The translations under genes and the position numbers were made by a program. DNA of 64,000 nt from Leptobrachium leishanense. Lineage: Eukaryota > Chordata > Amphibia > Anura > Megophryidae. This document shows, piece after piece, positions 1 through 36,862 of the stretch. Position 1 is the stretch's first letter. Each line of letters begins with the position of its first letter. The notes beneath the pieces were generated by a model, which saw only the letters and a program-made list of their open reading frames with translations, had not been told where the DNA came from and did no database searches. The stretch lies in contig CM019068.1 of the NCBI GenBank assembly GCA_009667805.1, positions 10,417,950 to 10,481,949 on the forward strand. Direction: 5' to 3'.

Positions 1-2397
1 TCAACCTATCTGGACTTCCTAAACACCCTGCTCCCCCACCCCGCACACCCTGCTCCCCCACCCCGCACACACGCTCGCAGAAATCTACATGCTGTGGACC
101 CCCATCAATTCTCCAATCTACTTCACCACCTCCCTCACACCTCATCCTTCACCTGCCCTGATGCTGCCGCTAATCACTACAACACTACGCTTATCTCTGC
201 TCTAGACACTCTTGCTCCTCTTCGACTCTGTAAGGCCCCACGCTGCCAGCTTCAGCCCTGGCACACCCTCCAGACATGCTACCTGCAAAGATGCTCCCGC
301 ACCGCAGAGCGTGCCTGGAGGAAATCCCGCTCTGAAGCTGATTTTGTTCACTTCAAGTTTATTCTCCGGTCATACACCTCTGCCCTCCACTTGGCCAAAC
401 AATCCTTCTTCTCATCTCTTATATCTACGCTGTCCTCCAACCCTAAACGGCTCTGGTCCACCTTCAACACCCTCCTCCACCCACCTGCACCTCCCCCCTC
501 AGCTGCCTTCAGCGCTCAAGACCTGGCAGACTACTTCCTCAGTAAAACTCTAACTATCAGAAGCAACATCCCAACACAAGATAGTTATCTGCCACCTCCA
601 CTCCCACAGGTCCCCTCTGCCACCCTCTGCCGCTTCCTCCCAACCACTGAGGAGGAAGTCAATTCCTTATTGTCCTCCTCACATCTCACCACGTCCCGCT
701 CGACCCCATTCCCTCACATCTAATTCCTCCCCTCTCCTCCTCTCACACACATCTTCAACCTATCTCTCTCCACTGGCTCCTTTCCATCCGCCTTCAAACA
801 CGCGCTAGTTACCCCTTTACTAAAGAAACCATCCCTAGACCCCAACTCTCCATCCAACTACCGCCCTGTATCCCTGCTTCCCTTCACATCAAAGCTCTTA
901 GAAAAACTAGTCTTCAACCGCCTCTCCCTCTTCCTGTCCTCCAATTCCCTACTTGACCCCCTGCAATCTGGCTTCCGTCCCCTACACTCAACTGAAACTG
1001 CCCTCACCAAAGTCACCAACGACCTCCTAACTGCTAAAAACACGGCCACTATTCTATTCTCATCCTGCTTGACCTCTCGGCTGCTTTTGACATTGTTGAC
1101 CACCCCTCCTTCTACAGACCCTCAACTCTCTGGGTCTCGGTGACACTGCACTCGCTTGGGTTGACTCCTATTTATCCAACAGGTCCTTCTGTGTGTCCTT
1201 TGCTGGTAACTCCTCCTCCTCATTGCCTCTATCTGTTGGTGTACCTCAAGGCTCTGTCCTTGGTCCTCTGCTCTTTTCCATCTACACCTCCTCCCTGGGC
1301 AAAATCATCAACAGCTTTGGCTTTAATTACCACCTCTACGCTGATGACACTCAGATCTACCTCTCTACCCCTGATCTCTCTCCCCCTGTCCTTTCAAAAG
1401 TCAGTGACTGTTTATCTGGCATCTCCTCCTGGATGGCCTCCCACCACCTAAAGATCAACATGTCAAAGACTGAGCTCCTACTTATTCCTCCCTCTAATGC
1501 CTCCCCACCTCCTGACTTCTCTATCACGGTGGAGGTATCACCATCTCCCCATCAAACCAAGTTCGCTGTCTTGGAGTTACACTGGACTCTGCTCTTTCCT
1601 TCATCCCCCACATCAAGTCTCTTTCCTCCTCCTGCCGATACCAACTGCGTAATATTTCCAGAATTCGGCCATTTCTTACCGCTGTCACCACAAAACAACT
1701 CATACACGCCCTGGTAATCTCCCGACTCGACTATTGCAATAATCTCTTATCTGGCCTCCCTCTGTCCCGCCTCTCCCCCCTACAATCCATCCTGAACTCC
1801 TCCGCCAGGCTAATTCACCTCACCCGCCGCCGCTCTGTCTCTGCCGCTCCCCTCTGCGAGTCCCTTCACTGGCTCCCCATCCACTGCAGAATTAAAGTTC
1901 AAAATCCTTATCCTTACCTACAAAACCCTCACTAACTCAGCTCCCCACTACCTGTCCTCACTAATCACCAAATACACCCCAGCCCGCTCCCTAAGGTCAA
2001 AACAGTGACCTGCGCCTAGCTTCTCCCCGCATCACCTCTTCCCATGATAGACTGCAGGATTTCTCACGCGCAGCCCCCACTCTCTGGAACGCTCTCCTCG
2101 TACTGTCAGACTTTCCCCTAACTTCTCTTCCTTCAAACGCTCCCTTAAAACGTTCCTATTTAGGGAAGCCTACCACCCAACTCACTGACGCAACCATCAA
2201 TCACTCTCACCTTACAGTCCTCTCCTCCTGTTTCCAACCCCAACCCTCCCAGATTGTGAGTTCCTACGGGAATAGGGCCTCATCTCCTCCTGTACTGTTT
2301 GTCAAATGTTGTTCAATGTATTGTAACCCTGTCTATACTGTGCTTATTGTACAGCGCTGCGGAATATGCTGGCGCTTTATAAATAAAGAATAATAAT
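1..2397 (+). mobile_element. L2-type LINE, 5'-truncated, decayed ORF2 (copy 1)
   Basis: Non-LTR retrotransposon fragment carrying the reverse-transcriptase part of ORF2. Readable blocks are the pre-RT linker at 94-723 (HQFSNLLHHLPHTSS..), an RT block near 840-1010 ([18 protein letters not shown], then [16 protein letters not shown]), and at 1193-1480 the catalytic region [19 protein letters not shown] followed by [13 protein letters not shown], the usual L2/CR1 form of the YxDD box. The C-terminal part (SRLDYCNNLLSGLP.., about 1720-2190) lies in other frames. Many frameshifts and stops show it is dead. The 3' end is the frog-style tail TGTACAGCGCTGCGGAAT..GCGCTTTATAAATAA followed by short TAA repeats near 2385-2400. 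No endonuclease domain is visible; the element reaches the left window edge. It closely resembles copy 2 at 14385-16672. The L2 clade is assigned from motifs, not from a search. Confidence 0.88.
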
Positions 2398-3095
2398 AAT
2401 TTAAGCTCAGATTGAGGCAATTCAGCGTTTTTACCGACATCCGATACCGCTTTGGCAAATGTGTTTTCATTCGATAAATTCACCGTATTTTAGTGGAATT
2501 GCTAAAGCAAAGCACCGGAATAGCACGTAACGCCGCCGGTGCTTTGTGAACAGACCCGTTAGAGTGTGCGGCTGAAGTGAAGCTGTGAGCGCCGCCATGT
2601 GGCCAGTCTTTGCTTTGACGGTCACAGACACGGCAGCTGCAGCTCGTGGCTACAGAGCGACCAACCAGGGGTGACAGCCCATAACATGTTCAGGGGCCCA
2701 GTGACTCCAGGGGTCCCTGTCCTAACCCTGTGCAGCTTAGGTGTCCCTCCACATCACCCAGGACGTGACAGGCAAGATACCAGCAAGTTTCACGCTGCGC
2801 TGCAGCATCTGGGGCTGCTAATAATACAAAGTAAAAGAAACGGGAAAGGTTTTATTATCAGTTTACTGAAATGGGCGGCTGAGTAAAGGGGGGGCCCGGC
2901 CCGTGCTTCAGTAAGGGGGCTCCATGATTTCTGACGGCCGCCACGCCCGGCTACTGGAGGTATTCGAGAGTTAATAATAAAAGTTTCCGCCATTATTTAT
3001 TTCCTGTCTTTTAACCCAGCCGCTTCCCAATAAAACCGGACGTCTCATGCAGATCCCGAAGCGTTACTTACCGGCTCTGCGCCCGTACCCCCCCT
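2398..3095. other. unassigned intergenic stretch
   Basis: AT-rich start (2400-2520) with text typical of decayed frog MITEs, then GC-mixed unique DNA. I see no exon, RNA gene or clear repeat. It lies between the L2 tail and the 51-bp minisatellite, downstream of the ADD3 polyadenylation site. Confidence 0.4.
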
Positions 3096-3490
3096 CTACT
3101 TACCGGCTCCATGCGTGCGCGGCAGCAGGGAGAGTCAGCGCGCCCTTTACTTACCGGCTCCATGCGTGCGCGGCAGCAGGGAGAGTCAGCCACCCTTTAC
3201 TTACCGGCTCCATGCGCACGCGGCAGCAGGGAGAAGTCAGCGCGCCCTTTACTTACCGGCTCCATGCGTGCGCGGCAGCAGGGAGAGTCAGCGCGCCCTT
3301 TACTCTCCGGCTCCATGCGTGCGCGGCAGCAGGGAGAGTCAGCGCGCCCTTTACTTACCGGCTCCATGCGTGCGCGGCAGCAGGGAGAGTCAGCGCGCCC
3401 TTTACTTACCGGCTCCATGCGTGCGCGGCAGCAGGGAGAGTCAGCCGCCCTTTACTTACCGGTGCTGCGCACGCGGCAGCAGGGAGGGTG
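3096..3490. repeat. 51-bp minisatellite, about 8 copies
   Basis: Unit of 51 bp containing CTTACCGGCTCCATGCGTGC and GGCAGCAGGGAGAGTCAGCG. Because 51 is a multiple of 3, several frames stay open across it and give repetitive pseudo-ORFs. Copies differ by a few substitutions and one or two indels. It lies just beyond the likely ADD3 polyadenylation site. Confidence 0.95.
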
Positions 3491-3552
3491 AGCGCAGGCG
3501 CCCCGCAACGTGTATATACAAAGCACAGGACGAGCGTTTCCAAGATTAACTC

Positions 3553-3558
3553 TTTATT
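3553..3558 (-). promoter_or_regulatory. candidate ADD3 polyadenylation signal AATAAA
   Basis: The minus strand reads TTTTTAATAAAGAGTTAATC here. It is the only canonical AATAAA I noticed between the ADD3 stop codon and the 51-bp array. ATTAAA variants occur upstream near 5664 and 6376, so shorter isoforms are possible. Cleavage would be expected near 3525-3540. Confidence 0.55.
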
Positions 3559-4585
3559 AAAAAGTGATTTTACAAAAATCTGTCTACGTAAAATACTATC
3601 TGTGATCTGAACATTAATTAGCGACGACGACGACACCGACCAGGTAACGAGTAAATATCTCCCCGGGGCGGCTTCGCACATGGCTCATTCGTTACGCCAA
3701 AGCGGGAGTATATATATATATACTATGTATAGAGGCGCGAGCAGGGAAACATGAAGGTGCATAATAAGTGGTGACGGCGTTATAAAATCTCTCCGCGCGT
3801 TGCGTCATCGCGATATATTTTATATAGAACATTCTGGATCTTATAGAAAACACACACAGGTTGTGCAGAAGCTTCGTTCACAGACTCGTGTTCCTACATG
3901 TGATAAAACACAAACAAACCCCCCCAAAAAAATAATATATATATATAGAACTGACAGAACACAAGTTAAAAGGCGTGTTTTACAGGAGTCCATCGTGTCG
4001 CGTCCCGCCCCCCGGCTGTAACAGAGGCGTCACCCACCCCCCCCCCCAGAAAAAATATTCCAGTCTTAAATTAGATTTTTTTACCTACCCAGGACAAAAA
4101 AAATTCTTAAGTGATCTATTTCTTCTCCCGCGCGGATTCAGGCCCCTCCATGTCTGCATAGAGCGCCCCCTACCTGTGACCGCGCCGAGCAGCAAGGGGG
4201 GCGCACGCCACAAAAACAAGAGCGTTAAAAAGAGTAGGTTTGTGTCCGAGATCACCGAAATTTACCATTTTCACCCCAAAAATAAGGACCGACTTAAGGA
4301 CAATGGTAGGTAATTAACCCTTTCAGCGCCAGCGTCACCTCTTTGGTACCAAAAAACATGTTTAAAACGTAAGGCAAAACAAACTAGCACAAATCTCCAG
4401 TGTCGCCCCACGGGTGTTTGCGATGGGGAGGGGGGGGCCCCCCCACTTACAGCCGACTTTAACCCCCGGACGGCTCCTCGGCCAGAAACACCCAGATCCC
4501 CCCAACTAAAGGTTAGCTGAAATGCTCAGGGGGTCCCACACGCAAACCCCCCATAAATCGCAGCGATGGGTCATGTGACCCGGGC

Positions 4586-4745
4586 ATAACCCGCACAAAA
4601 CCCAGCGACAGGCCGTGCGAGTTTAACCCCCCACAAAACGCGGAGACCGGCCGTGCGAGTTTAACCCCCCCACAAAACCCAGCGACAGGCCGTGCGAGTT
4701 TAACCCCCCCCCACAAAACGCGGAGACCGGCCGTGCGACCCCACA
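4586..4745. repeat. short tandem repeat of about 37 bp, 4-5 copies
   Basis: Repeating block with GGCCGTGCGAGTTTAACCCC and CACAAAACCCAGCGACA or CACAAAACGCGGAGACC alternating, inside the inferred ADD3 3' UTR. Confidence 0.85.
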
Positions 4746-4983
4746 CTGTTCTTTACATTAGATATAAGGGTGTGCGGTGGGATGTACCGGCTCACTTTGA
4801 GTCTCAGTCCCTGCCGGTGCAATACAGAATGTGGCAAATTTGCACCAAGAGAAGGAAGATTCCATTTAAAGGGCCGCACCCCCCTCTTCATTAACCCTTT
4901 CACACTGTGGGACGAGCAATTTGTGACACGCACTGTTAATAAACCTGTCAGGGATATAATCACTGCTTCCTCAGAATCTACAG

Positions 4984-5245
4984 AGAATCCATCACCAGAG
5001 ACCCCCCCCTCCCCCGGCACCAGAGACCCCCTCCCCCAGAGACCCCCCCCTCCCCAGGCACCAGAGACCCCCTCCTCGGCACAGAGACCCCCTCCTCCCC
5101 CAGAGACCCACCCCCTCCCCAGGCACCAGAGACCCCCCCTCCCCCGGCACCAGAGACCCCTCCCGAGACCGCCTCCCCTCCCCATGGCACCAGAGACCCC
5201 CTCCCCTCCCCAGCACCAGAGACCCCCTCCCCAGGCACCAGAGAC
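4984..5245. repeat. degenerate C-rich repeat, GGCACCAGAGACCCC units (copy 1)
   Basis: Variable-length units of GGCACCAGAGACCCCCTCCCC and shorter derivatives. The minus strand is G-rich (GGGGAGGGGGTCTCTGG), so the transcribed RNA of the ADD3 3' UTR would be G-rich here. A second copy lies 710 bp downstream at 5735-5957. Confidence 0.85.
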
Positions 5246-6455
5246 CCCTCCTTCAGCAGCGCTCGTGAACTCATTTCGTTTCTGCAATAGTAAATCTGTC
5301 TATAAAAAATATTTTTTCAGCGCTCGCGGATCAGGACGCCACGTGTGTGTCTGGTGCTGAGAGGGTTACATAGTGGGGGTTTGGTTTCAGGTCACAGAAA
5401 CAAAAAAAGGGGGGCACGGCTAGAGAAGTGAAAGCTCCTATAAAACTCCATGCGGGGGGGGGGGAAATGAGGGGGCGCAGCTGCATGCGGGGCAGAATGA
5501 GAGAGGGCACGGGGGGGGGGGGGCGGCGCAGGAAAAATATATATTTTTTCCTACAAATGTATGTTCTGTTCCAGTTTCGGGCGGTTTCTTTGGGGCGATA
5601 AGAGATGCGCTCTCTCTATGTAAAGGCGACGCACAAAAATTAACCCCTTTAACAGGTCCGACCTTTAATCCAGAGCGTGCCGGTTGCACCCCATATGTTC
5701 TGGGGTGGGAATACCCCCCCCCCCTCAGGTCCAGACCCCCCCCTCCCCCGGCACCAGAGACCCCTCCCCCAGAGACCCCCCCCTCCCCAGGCACCAGAGA
5801 CCCCCCTCGGCACCAGAGACCCCCTCCTCCCCCAGAGACCCACCCCCTCCCGAGGCACCAGAGACCCCCCCCCCCCCGGCACCAGAGACCCCTCCCTCCC
5901 CAGAGACCCCTCCCCTCCCCAGGCACCAGAGACCCCCTCCCCAGGCACCAGAGACCCCTCCTTCAGCAGCGCTCGTGAACTCATTTCGTTTCTGCAATAG
6001 TAAATCTGTCTATAAAAAATATTTTTTTCCAGCGCTCGCGGATCAGGACGCCACGTGTGTGTCTGGTGCTGAGAGGGTTACATAGTGGGGGTTTGGTTTC
6101 AGGTCACAGAAACAAAAAAGGGGGGCACGGCTAGAGAAGTGAAAGCTCCTATAAAACTCCATGCGGGGGGGGGGGAAATGAGGGGGCGCAGCTGCATGCG
6201 GGGGGCAGAATGAGAGAGGGCACGGGGGGGGGGCGGCGCAGGAAAAATATATATTTTTTCCTACAAATGTATGTTCTGTTCCAGTTTCGGGCGGTTTCTT
6301 TGGGGCGATAAGAGATGCGCTCTCTCTATGTAAAGGCGACGCACAAAAATTAACCCCTTTAACAGGTCCCGGACCTTTAATCCAGAGCGTGCCGGTTGCA
6401 CCCCATATGTTCTGGGGTTTGGGAATACCCCCCCCCCCCTCAGGTCCAGACCCCC
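5010..6455. repeat. 710-bp direct tandem duplication
   Basis: The segment containing CTTCAGCAGCGCTCGTGAAC occurs at 5251 and again at 5961. The following text stays nearly identical for about 450 bp: ..CAGGACGCCACGTGTGTGTC.., ..GGAAAAATATATATTTTTTC.., ..CCCCATATGTTCTGGGG... Differences are mainly in homopolymer G/C lengths and in the number of C-rich repeat units. It is either a recent local duplication of the 3' UTR or an assembly duplication. Confidence 0.93.
5735..5957. repeat. degenerate C-rich repeat (copy 2)
   Basis: Second copy of the GGCACCAGAGACCCC repeat, belonging to the downstream half of the 710-bp duplication. It has fewer and differently ordered units than copy 1. Confidence 0.85.
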
Positions 6456-6701
6456 CCCTCCCTTACACACACACACACACCAGGCTCTCCATTTGGCCAT
6501 TGTAAGCAGTAGGCACACCATGGCGGTGGCGGCAGAGCGCTCCGCCGCGTGGCTTCCGAAGCGGGTGCTGCGAGAACAAAAAAAAGTGAGATTTTTAACC
6601 CTTTCAGCAGAAAACTGTGCAAAGAGTTGTAGGTCCCTCCAGCATGTAAGGGGTTACACTGGCACCCCCCTCCCTCCCCCGGTAAAAAACCCGTGCAGAC
6701 G

Positions 6702-31461
<24,760 letters not shown>

Positions 31462-31484
31462 CCTTCCGTCACCGCGCGCCTCAC
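31462..31484 (-). other. ADD3: ADD3 5' UTR part of the first coding exon
   Basis: 23 nt between the acceptor AG (31486-31485) and the ATG, reading GTGAGGCGCGCGGTGACGGA then AGG. Inferred from the clean CCTTTTCCCAG acceptor. Confidence 0.75.
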
Positions 31485-32989
31485 CTGGGAAAAGGAGGAG
31501 AAACCGATCATTGCGTCATTATTCACGCAGGATGTTTAGCTCCTAAGTCTGGGAATTTGTGAAAAGTATATTAAGATCTGGATGCCTTATACCGAGGCGC
31601 AGCGCTGAAAACCAACGCTCCCAATGCATGATCCATGCAGCTGGTATGGGCCCCCGCAGACCAGCAGGCGAGGGCCCCCCACTGCGCAGATTGAGGGACG
31701 CGCAAGGCGTGGGCTCGGTCTCATCCCGGGAAGATTAATTCTGGCAGTGACAGACCTGCGGGTCCCAGAGAACAGATGGCATCGCCCAATCCCCCCCCCC
31801 CGGCCGAGATTTGTTTTGAAACTGGAGAGTGTCACGTGACACAGGATTAACGGACAAGGAGCCTCATCCAACGCTCGTACCCACGGCGACCCGGCCACCG
31901 CAGCCACGTACAAACATCGTGGCCGTAATCCATGCAGGCAAAGCCTCCGGTGCCAGTGCAGCGATACCCGGACCTGGCAAACCCAGTGTCTGAGACACAG
32001 GCTCTGCACGATTCACCACTGGATGGCAGGCGCCCTCACCCTGCAACCAGCAATTCCACAGTCCCTGGGGGTCACCGTGCACCACATTCTGCCCCAGGGG
32101 GCAACGCTGGTATTTAATTAAGCCCTCATTACCTGGCCGGCATTTAACCACAATCTATAAAAATATATTCATTCATAGTTTTAATTTTTTTTAGGATCAT
32201 TAAATATTTTTCCTGTCATTTAACCTGCCCGGGTTATGCAGGGTGGCAAGGGAGCCCCCCCCCCCCATGCAGAAACCACATCATAACCCACCAGAGAGAT
32301 ATGAACCCCCCCCCCCCCGAGCCTGAGAGCAAGGCCTGCAGCGGGCATGGTGGGAGATGCAGCCAAACGAGGAGTAACGTGGCACCAGCATGGGCAGAGA
32401 CTCTATATACCTGGGTATGCACCACGAAAGACCGACAGGATGTAAAGTGTGCCACGGAAAGCGCCACAAGCCATGCCAGCAGGGCAGGTACGGAAATGCA
32501 AGAGTTAATGGCAGCATAACCCCATGAAAATAGCAGCGACCGCAAAGCTTGGCATCCCCTGGCGTGTCAGGACTACATATCCTATGGTGCTCTGCCAGGG
32601 TCACCCAGCATGGGTAGAGGGTGAGACTTAACCCTCAACTCCCCTGGCATTAATCCACAATATTGAAGATCCAATAAATAAAGCAGATTATACGAGATCT
32701 AAAAAGGAACCCGACTCCGACCTCCAATCCACAAAGAAACCGAAAGCGGGAATAAAACCTAAATAAAATCACTGTAAGAAAAGCAAAACAAACCCGAGAA
32801 AAGACACAGAATAAAAAGGAAAATAATAAAACGCTACGAAGCATAAACCGTAACGTGAGCCGAAACCGTCCAAATCCAGACTACCTACACCATGTCACGA
32901 CGCAGCACGGCCGCTTACTCCCAGAGCAAAAGCGTCTGATAAACAGCATTTATTATACTTTACAGACTCACCCGCATGCCCCGAAAATA
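31485..32989. other. probable 5' intron of ADD3, unassigned
   Basis: No exon recognised. Contains poly-C/poly-G runs near 31790, 32260 and 32310, and AT-rich DNA at 32640-32880. The untranslated first exon was not found. Confidence 0.45.
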
Positions 32990-33825
32990 TGCAGGAGCCC
33001 CTAAAAACACCCACAATATATGGAGGAGTCCCCAAAGACACCCGCACACCCTGAATATATGGAGGAACCCCTAAAAACACACCCGCACACCCTGAATATA
33101 TGGAGGAGCCCCTAAAAACACCCACACACCCTGAATATATGGAGGAGCCCCTAAAAACACACCCACACACCTGAATATATGGAGAGTCCATAAAAAGACA
33201 CCCACACACCTGAATATATGGAGGAGCCCCTAAAAACACACCCGCACACCCTGAATATATGGAGGAGCCCCTAAAAACACACACGCACACCCTGAATATA
33301 TGGAGGAACCCCTAAAAACACCCGCACACCCTGAATATATGGAGGAGCCCCTAAAAACACACACGCACACCCTGAATATATGGAGGAACCCCTAAAAAGA
33401 CACCCGCACACCCTGAATATATGGAGGAACCCCTAAAAAGACACACACCCTGAATATATGGAGGAACCCCTAAAAGGACACCCGCACACCTGAATATATG
33501 GAGGAGCCCCTAAAAAGACACCCGCACACCCTGAATATATGGAGGAACCCCTAAAAACACCCGCACTCTGAATATATGGAGGAACCCCTAAAAAGACACC
33601 CGCACACCCTGAATATATGGAGGAGCCCCTAAAAGGACACCCGCACACCCTGAATATATGGAGGAGCCCCTAAAAGGACACCCGCACACCCTGAATATAT
33701 GGAGGAACCCCTAAAAACACGCCCGCACACTCTGAATATATGGAGGAACCCCTAAAAAGACACCCACACACCCTAAATATATGGAGGAGCCCCTAAAAGG
33801 ACACCCGCACACCCTGAATATTTAG
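32990..33825. repeat. 41-bp minisatellite, locus 1 (about 20 copies)
   Basis: Unit with CACCCTGAATATATGGAGGA and GCCCCTAAAAAGACACCCGC; 40-42 bp. Variants have AAAACAC or AAAGGACAC, and GAGGAACC or GAGGAGCC. The same repeat recurs at 58010-58690. Confidence 0.96.
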
Positions 33826-36194
33826 GGGTGCCTCTTAAAAGGCTCATTTGGGAGGGATTTGGGGACATGGGTTGGCGGATCCATTGAGCGGTTCCGTGTG
33901 ATTGTCAGGATCCCTGGTTTGCGGCGCGCCCCGTCACGCAGTCCGCATCACATGCCCGGCGACCTCTATTTACTCTGCGGCACGCGGTATCGCGGTTGAA
34001 GTGGTTTCCATGGCAAAGCTGGAAATAAGAAATCCTCCGGCCGCTGCAAACAAACAGATATTTCTTTGTGAGGGAAAGCATTGAATGTGGTACCAGTCAC
34101 TGGGCCAGCCGTGAAGTCATGTTACAACAATGCTCTGCGGGGGTTTAACACGTTCAGGGCTGCGATGCTCTGCAGAGACCCTCTACACAGAGAAAGGGGG
34201 TCTTACATCACGGCACCCAATGACAGACAGCGCGGGCGTTAGAGGGAATCACTTTGTTTTTAATTTGGGTTAAATATTCCCTGTTTGAGCGGCGGGCACA
34301 GCCCCGGACACTGTATAACATATCATACTGGACAGAGGAGGGAGAAGGCGTCTCATGTATCTGGAGGTGCAAGCGGCGGTTTCAGGATACGCAGAGTTTG
34401 TCTCGTTACACAGTACACGCTTACATATACACGACACCAGACATTAATGGCACAGAAGGGGTTAAAATTAAAGCTCAGTGGTATATGATCAAATCCGCCC
34501 ACACCTCCCAATCAGAGGTTAATAACATGGGATGAGGCGCATCCTGACAGAGAAACCCGGGAATCCAGAGTAATGGCCCCCTGGGAATTGTGTAACGGGC
34601 AGGAAACTCCCACCCCTCCAACATACACTGCGAGACCACATGTACAGCGCTGTGCATCACACACGTACACACACAGGGGTGATCAGACAAGGCCCCGTGG
34701 AGCCTGTGTGAGGACCGAGAACGAGACCGACAGACCGAGAGTGTGAGACCGGAGACACCAAGAGAGCTACACCCAGAGAGAGAGAGAACCGAGCAATGCA
34801 GTCGTGTCGCACTCAGTGGGATTATTAGGATTATTACACGGCGTCTGAAATTACATTAATGATTTATTTCCAATATTTTCCCCCCAAAAAATAAAACAAA
34901 ACGTATGGAAACAAATGATAAACGTTTAACCTCTCGCTGTTGGGTATTAATTCCACTAACGCTATACATTGCTAATTATCCTAATGACAGTGACCATTAA
35001 TGATGTCTGGTCTCTCGATTACATGAAGGCCTCTTGCTCTCTATTGCTTGAACCTGTGTCCTCCTAATCCTTCCCTTCTCCTGTATCCCCCGAGAAACCT
35101 ATAAATGATCTGTGCAAGAATCAATCAATAGAATAGATTACACACGAAATACCACTCGTATCGTCTTTTATTCTCCGATCGATCAAGGTGACTCGGACTG
35201 CACCTGAAGGAGATGTGTCCAGAGATCCTAACATCTGTAACGCTGCAGCAATCACTGACGGGTAACCTTTACACCAAGGGCATCAGAGCTACCTGTGCCC
35301 TGACACCCAATTAGCACGGAAGCTGGCTGAGCATCATGGGACATGTAGTCCTGAACCACCTGGAAAGCGCTAGTTACCGTGGAAACGTGTGACAGGCAGG
35401 TGGAGCAGCATCACAAACCTCTGGATCCGGCTCAGTGAGAGACCTTGAGTTAGTGGGGGCCTCATTTAAAATGGGGGTTGGGGGGGGGGGGGGGTTGCGA
35501 ATTTTTAGGAGTAGTTGGCAATTCTCGGTTTATGGAGTTATCGGTTCGGTTTCGTTCGCCTTGTGTTACCTGACATCGACTTCGATAACGAAAAGGCGGC
35601 GGCCGCAGGGACCGGGGTTACGGAGAGGACAGACGTGAATCTGGCAATCAGGCCGCGCCAGCCAATCCCGCGAAGAGGAGAAAAGTCTGAATATTTTCTG
35701 CGATGATTACAAACAGCTGGGGGGGGGGGGGGCAGGCCTGACATTTCACAGGACCGGGCGGGCCCCTTAATGCTTCCCACCGCGAGGGGCTCAGGATGGG
35801 AGCATTAACCAGCGTGCCCACCACTTCCAGGGGACAGAGGTACTGTGCCACAGAATCCTGCCCAGGCTGAACATGTTAACCCTTTCACTACCAAAGTCGA
35901 GTTAGCCACTTTGCAACTGAAAAGCAAATCAAACCCATTATATATATATATCCATCTCTTTAAAAGGCAGGATTATTGCACCCCCTGTACAGGAACAAAA
36001 ATTCACTGAAAATTCATTCCTGTCGTCCAGTAAAATTAGCTGCAAGGAGCAGCCCTCACCCTCACAGTAACAAAAAGCTCAAACTTTACTTCATCATTCC
36101 AGCTGCTGGGATTTGCCGAATACAGGGAGAGCTGTGGGGTCAGTGGCTGCTGTACAGAGATAAGATTCAGGGGGTTATAAAGAGTTTAAATCCC
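33826..36194. other. unassigned stretch
   Basis: No coding exon or RNA gene seen. Includes poly-G runs at about 35480 and 35720, purine repeats (GAGAGAGAGA) near 34780, and AGCATCATGGGACATGTAGT at 35331, an inverted form of the ACTACA..CCCATGAT motif. Confidence 0.4.
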
Positions 36195-36500
36195 TGTACA
36201 GTACAGATACAAGGTGTTGCTGTAATTGCCATACACAGGCATTATGCAGCACATACAGATACAAGGTGTTGTTGTAATTGCCATACACAGGCATTATGCG
36301 GCACATACAGATACAAGGTGTTGCTGTAATTGCCATACACAGGCATTATGCAGCACATACAGATACAAGGTGTTGCTGTAATTGCCATACACAGGCATTA
36401 TGCAGCACATACAGATACAAGGTGTTGCTGTAATTTCCATACACAGGCATTATGCAGCACATACAGATACAAGGTGTTGCTGTAATTGCCTTACACAGGC
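36195..36500. repeat. 52-bp minisatellite, block 1 (about 6 copies)
   Basis: Unit with ACAGATACAAGGTGTTGCTG and TAATTGCCATACACAGGCAT then TATGCAGCACAT. Block 2 lies at 37875-38375, beyond a hAT-type MITE. Confidence 0.95.
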
Positions 36501-36854
36501 TATTCTGCCTCCCTGGCAAAACTGAGGCGTGTGAGCTTGAGACCAACAACGTCTGTATTTGACCAGTACTCACACGATGGAAGTTCGGCAGACAGCGTCA
36601 ACTCAGCAAAACTGACACGTAGAAAGATGAATCCAGTTGAAACCTTTAATGATCAGACTGAATCTTTGTAATAGTGTACAGCAATGCAGATGAAAAGACA
36701 TTTGTTCTGTCCAGCATAGAGCTAAGATGGCTGCTAGGTGACCAGAACTAGACTAAGGAAAAGGGGGTGGAGCTAGCTGGAAGCAGCAAGGCTATGGTGA
36801 CCCAGCAGGAACAAAATCGCTATGAAATCATAACTGTAAGCAGTAAAACGCAGA
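36501..36854. other. spacer between minisatellite and MITE, possible LTR remnant
   Basis: CATAGAGCTAAGATGGCTGC .. AAAAGGGGGTGGAGCTAGC resembles the style of an LTR (compare GAAGATGGCTGCCGTGCC in the gypsy LTR), but no pair or termini were found. Confidence 0.3.
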
Positions 36855-36862
36855 TTCAATAC

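Larger units (their letters stand above)
3530..6701 (-). other. ADD3: ADD3 3' UTR (inferred extent)
   Basis: Sequence from the ADD3 stop codon to the candidate AATAAA, about 3.1 kb on the minus strand with no acceptor-led coding continuation. It holds a tandem duplication with a 710-bp period (about 5010-6455), degenerate CCAGAGACCCCCTCCCC-type tracts and a short array of about 37 bp at 4586-4745. The right-hand boundary is fixed by the stop; the left depends on the polyadenylation call. Confidence 0.6.
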
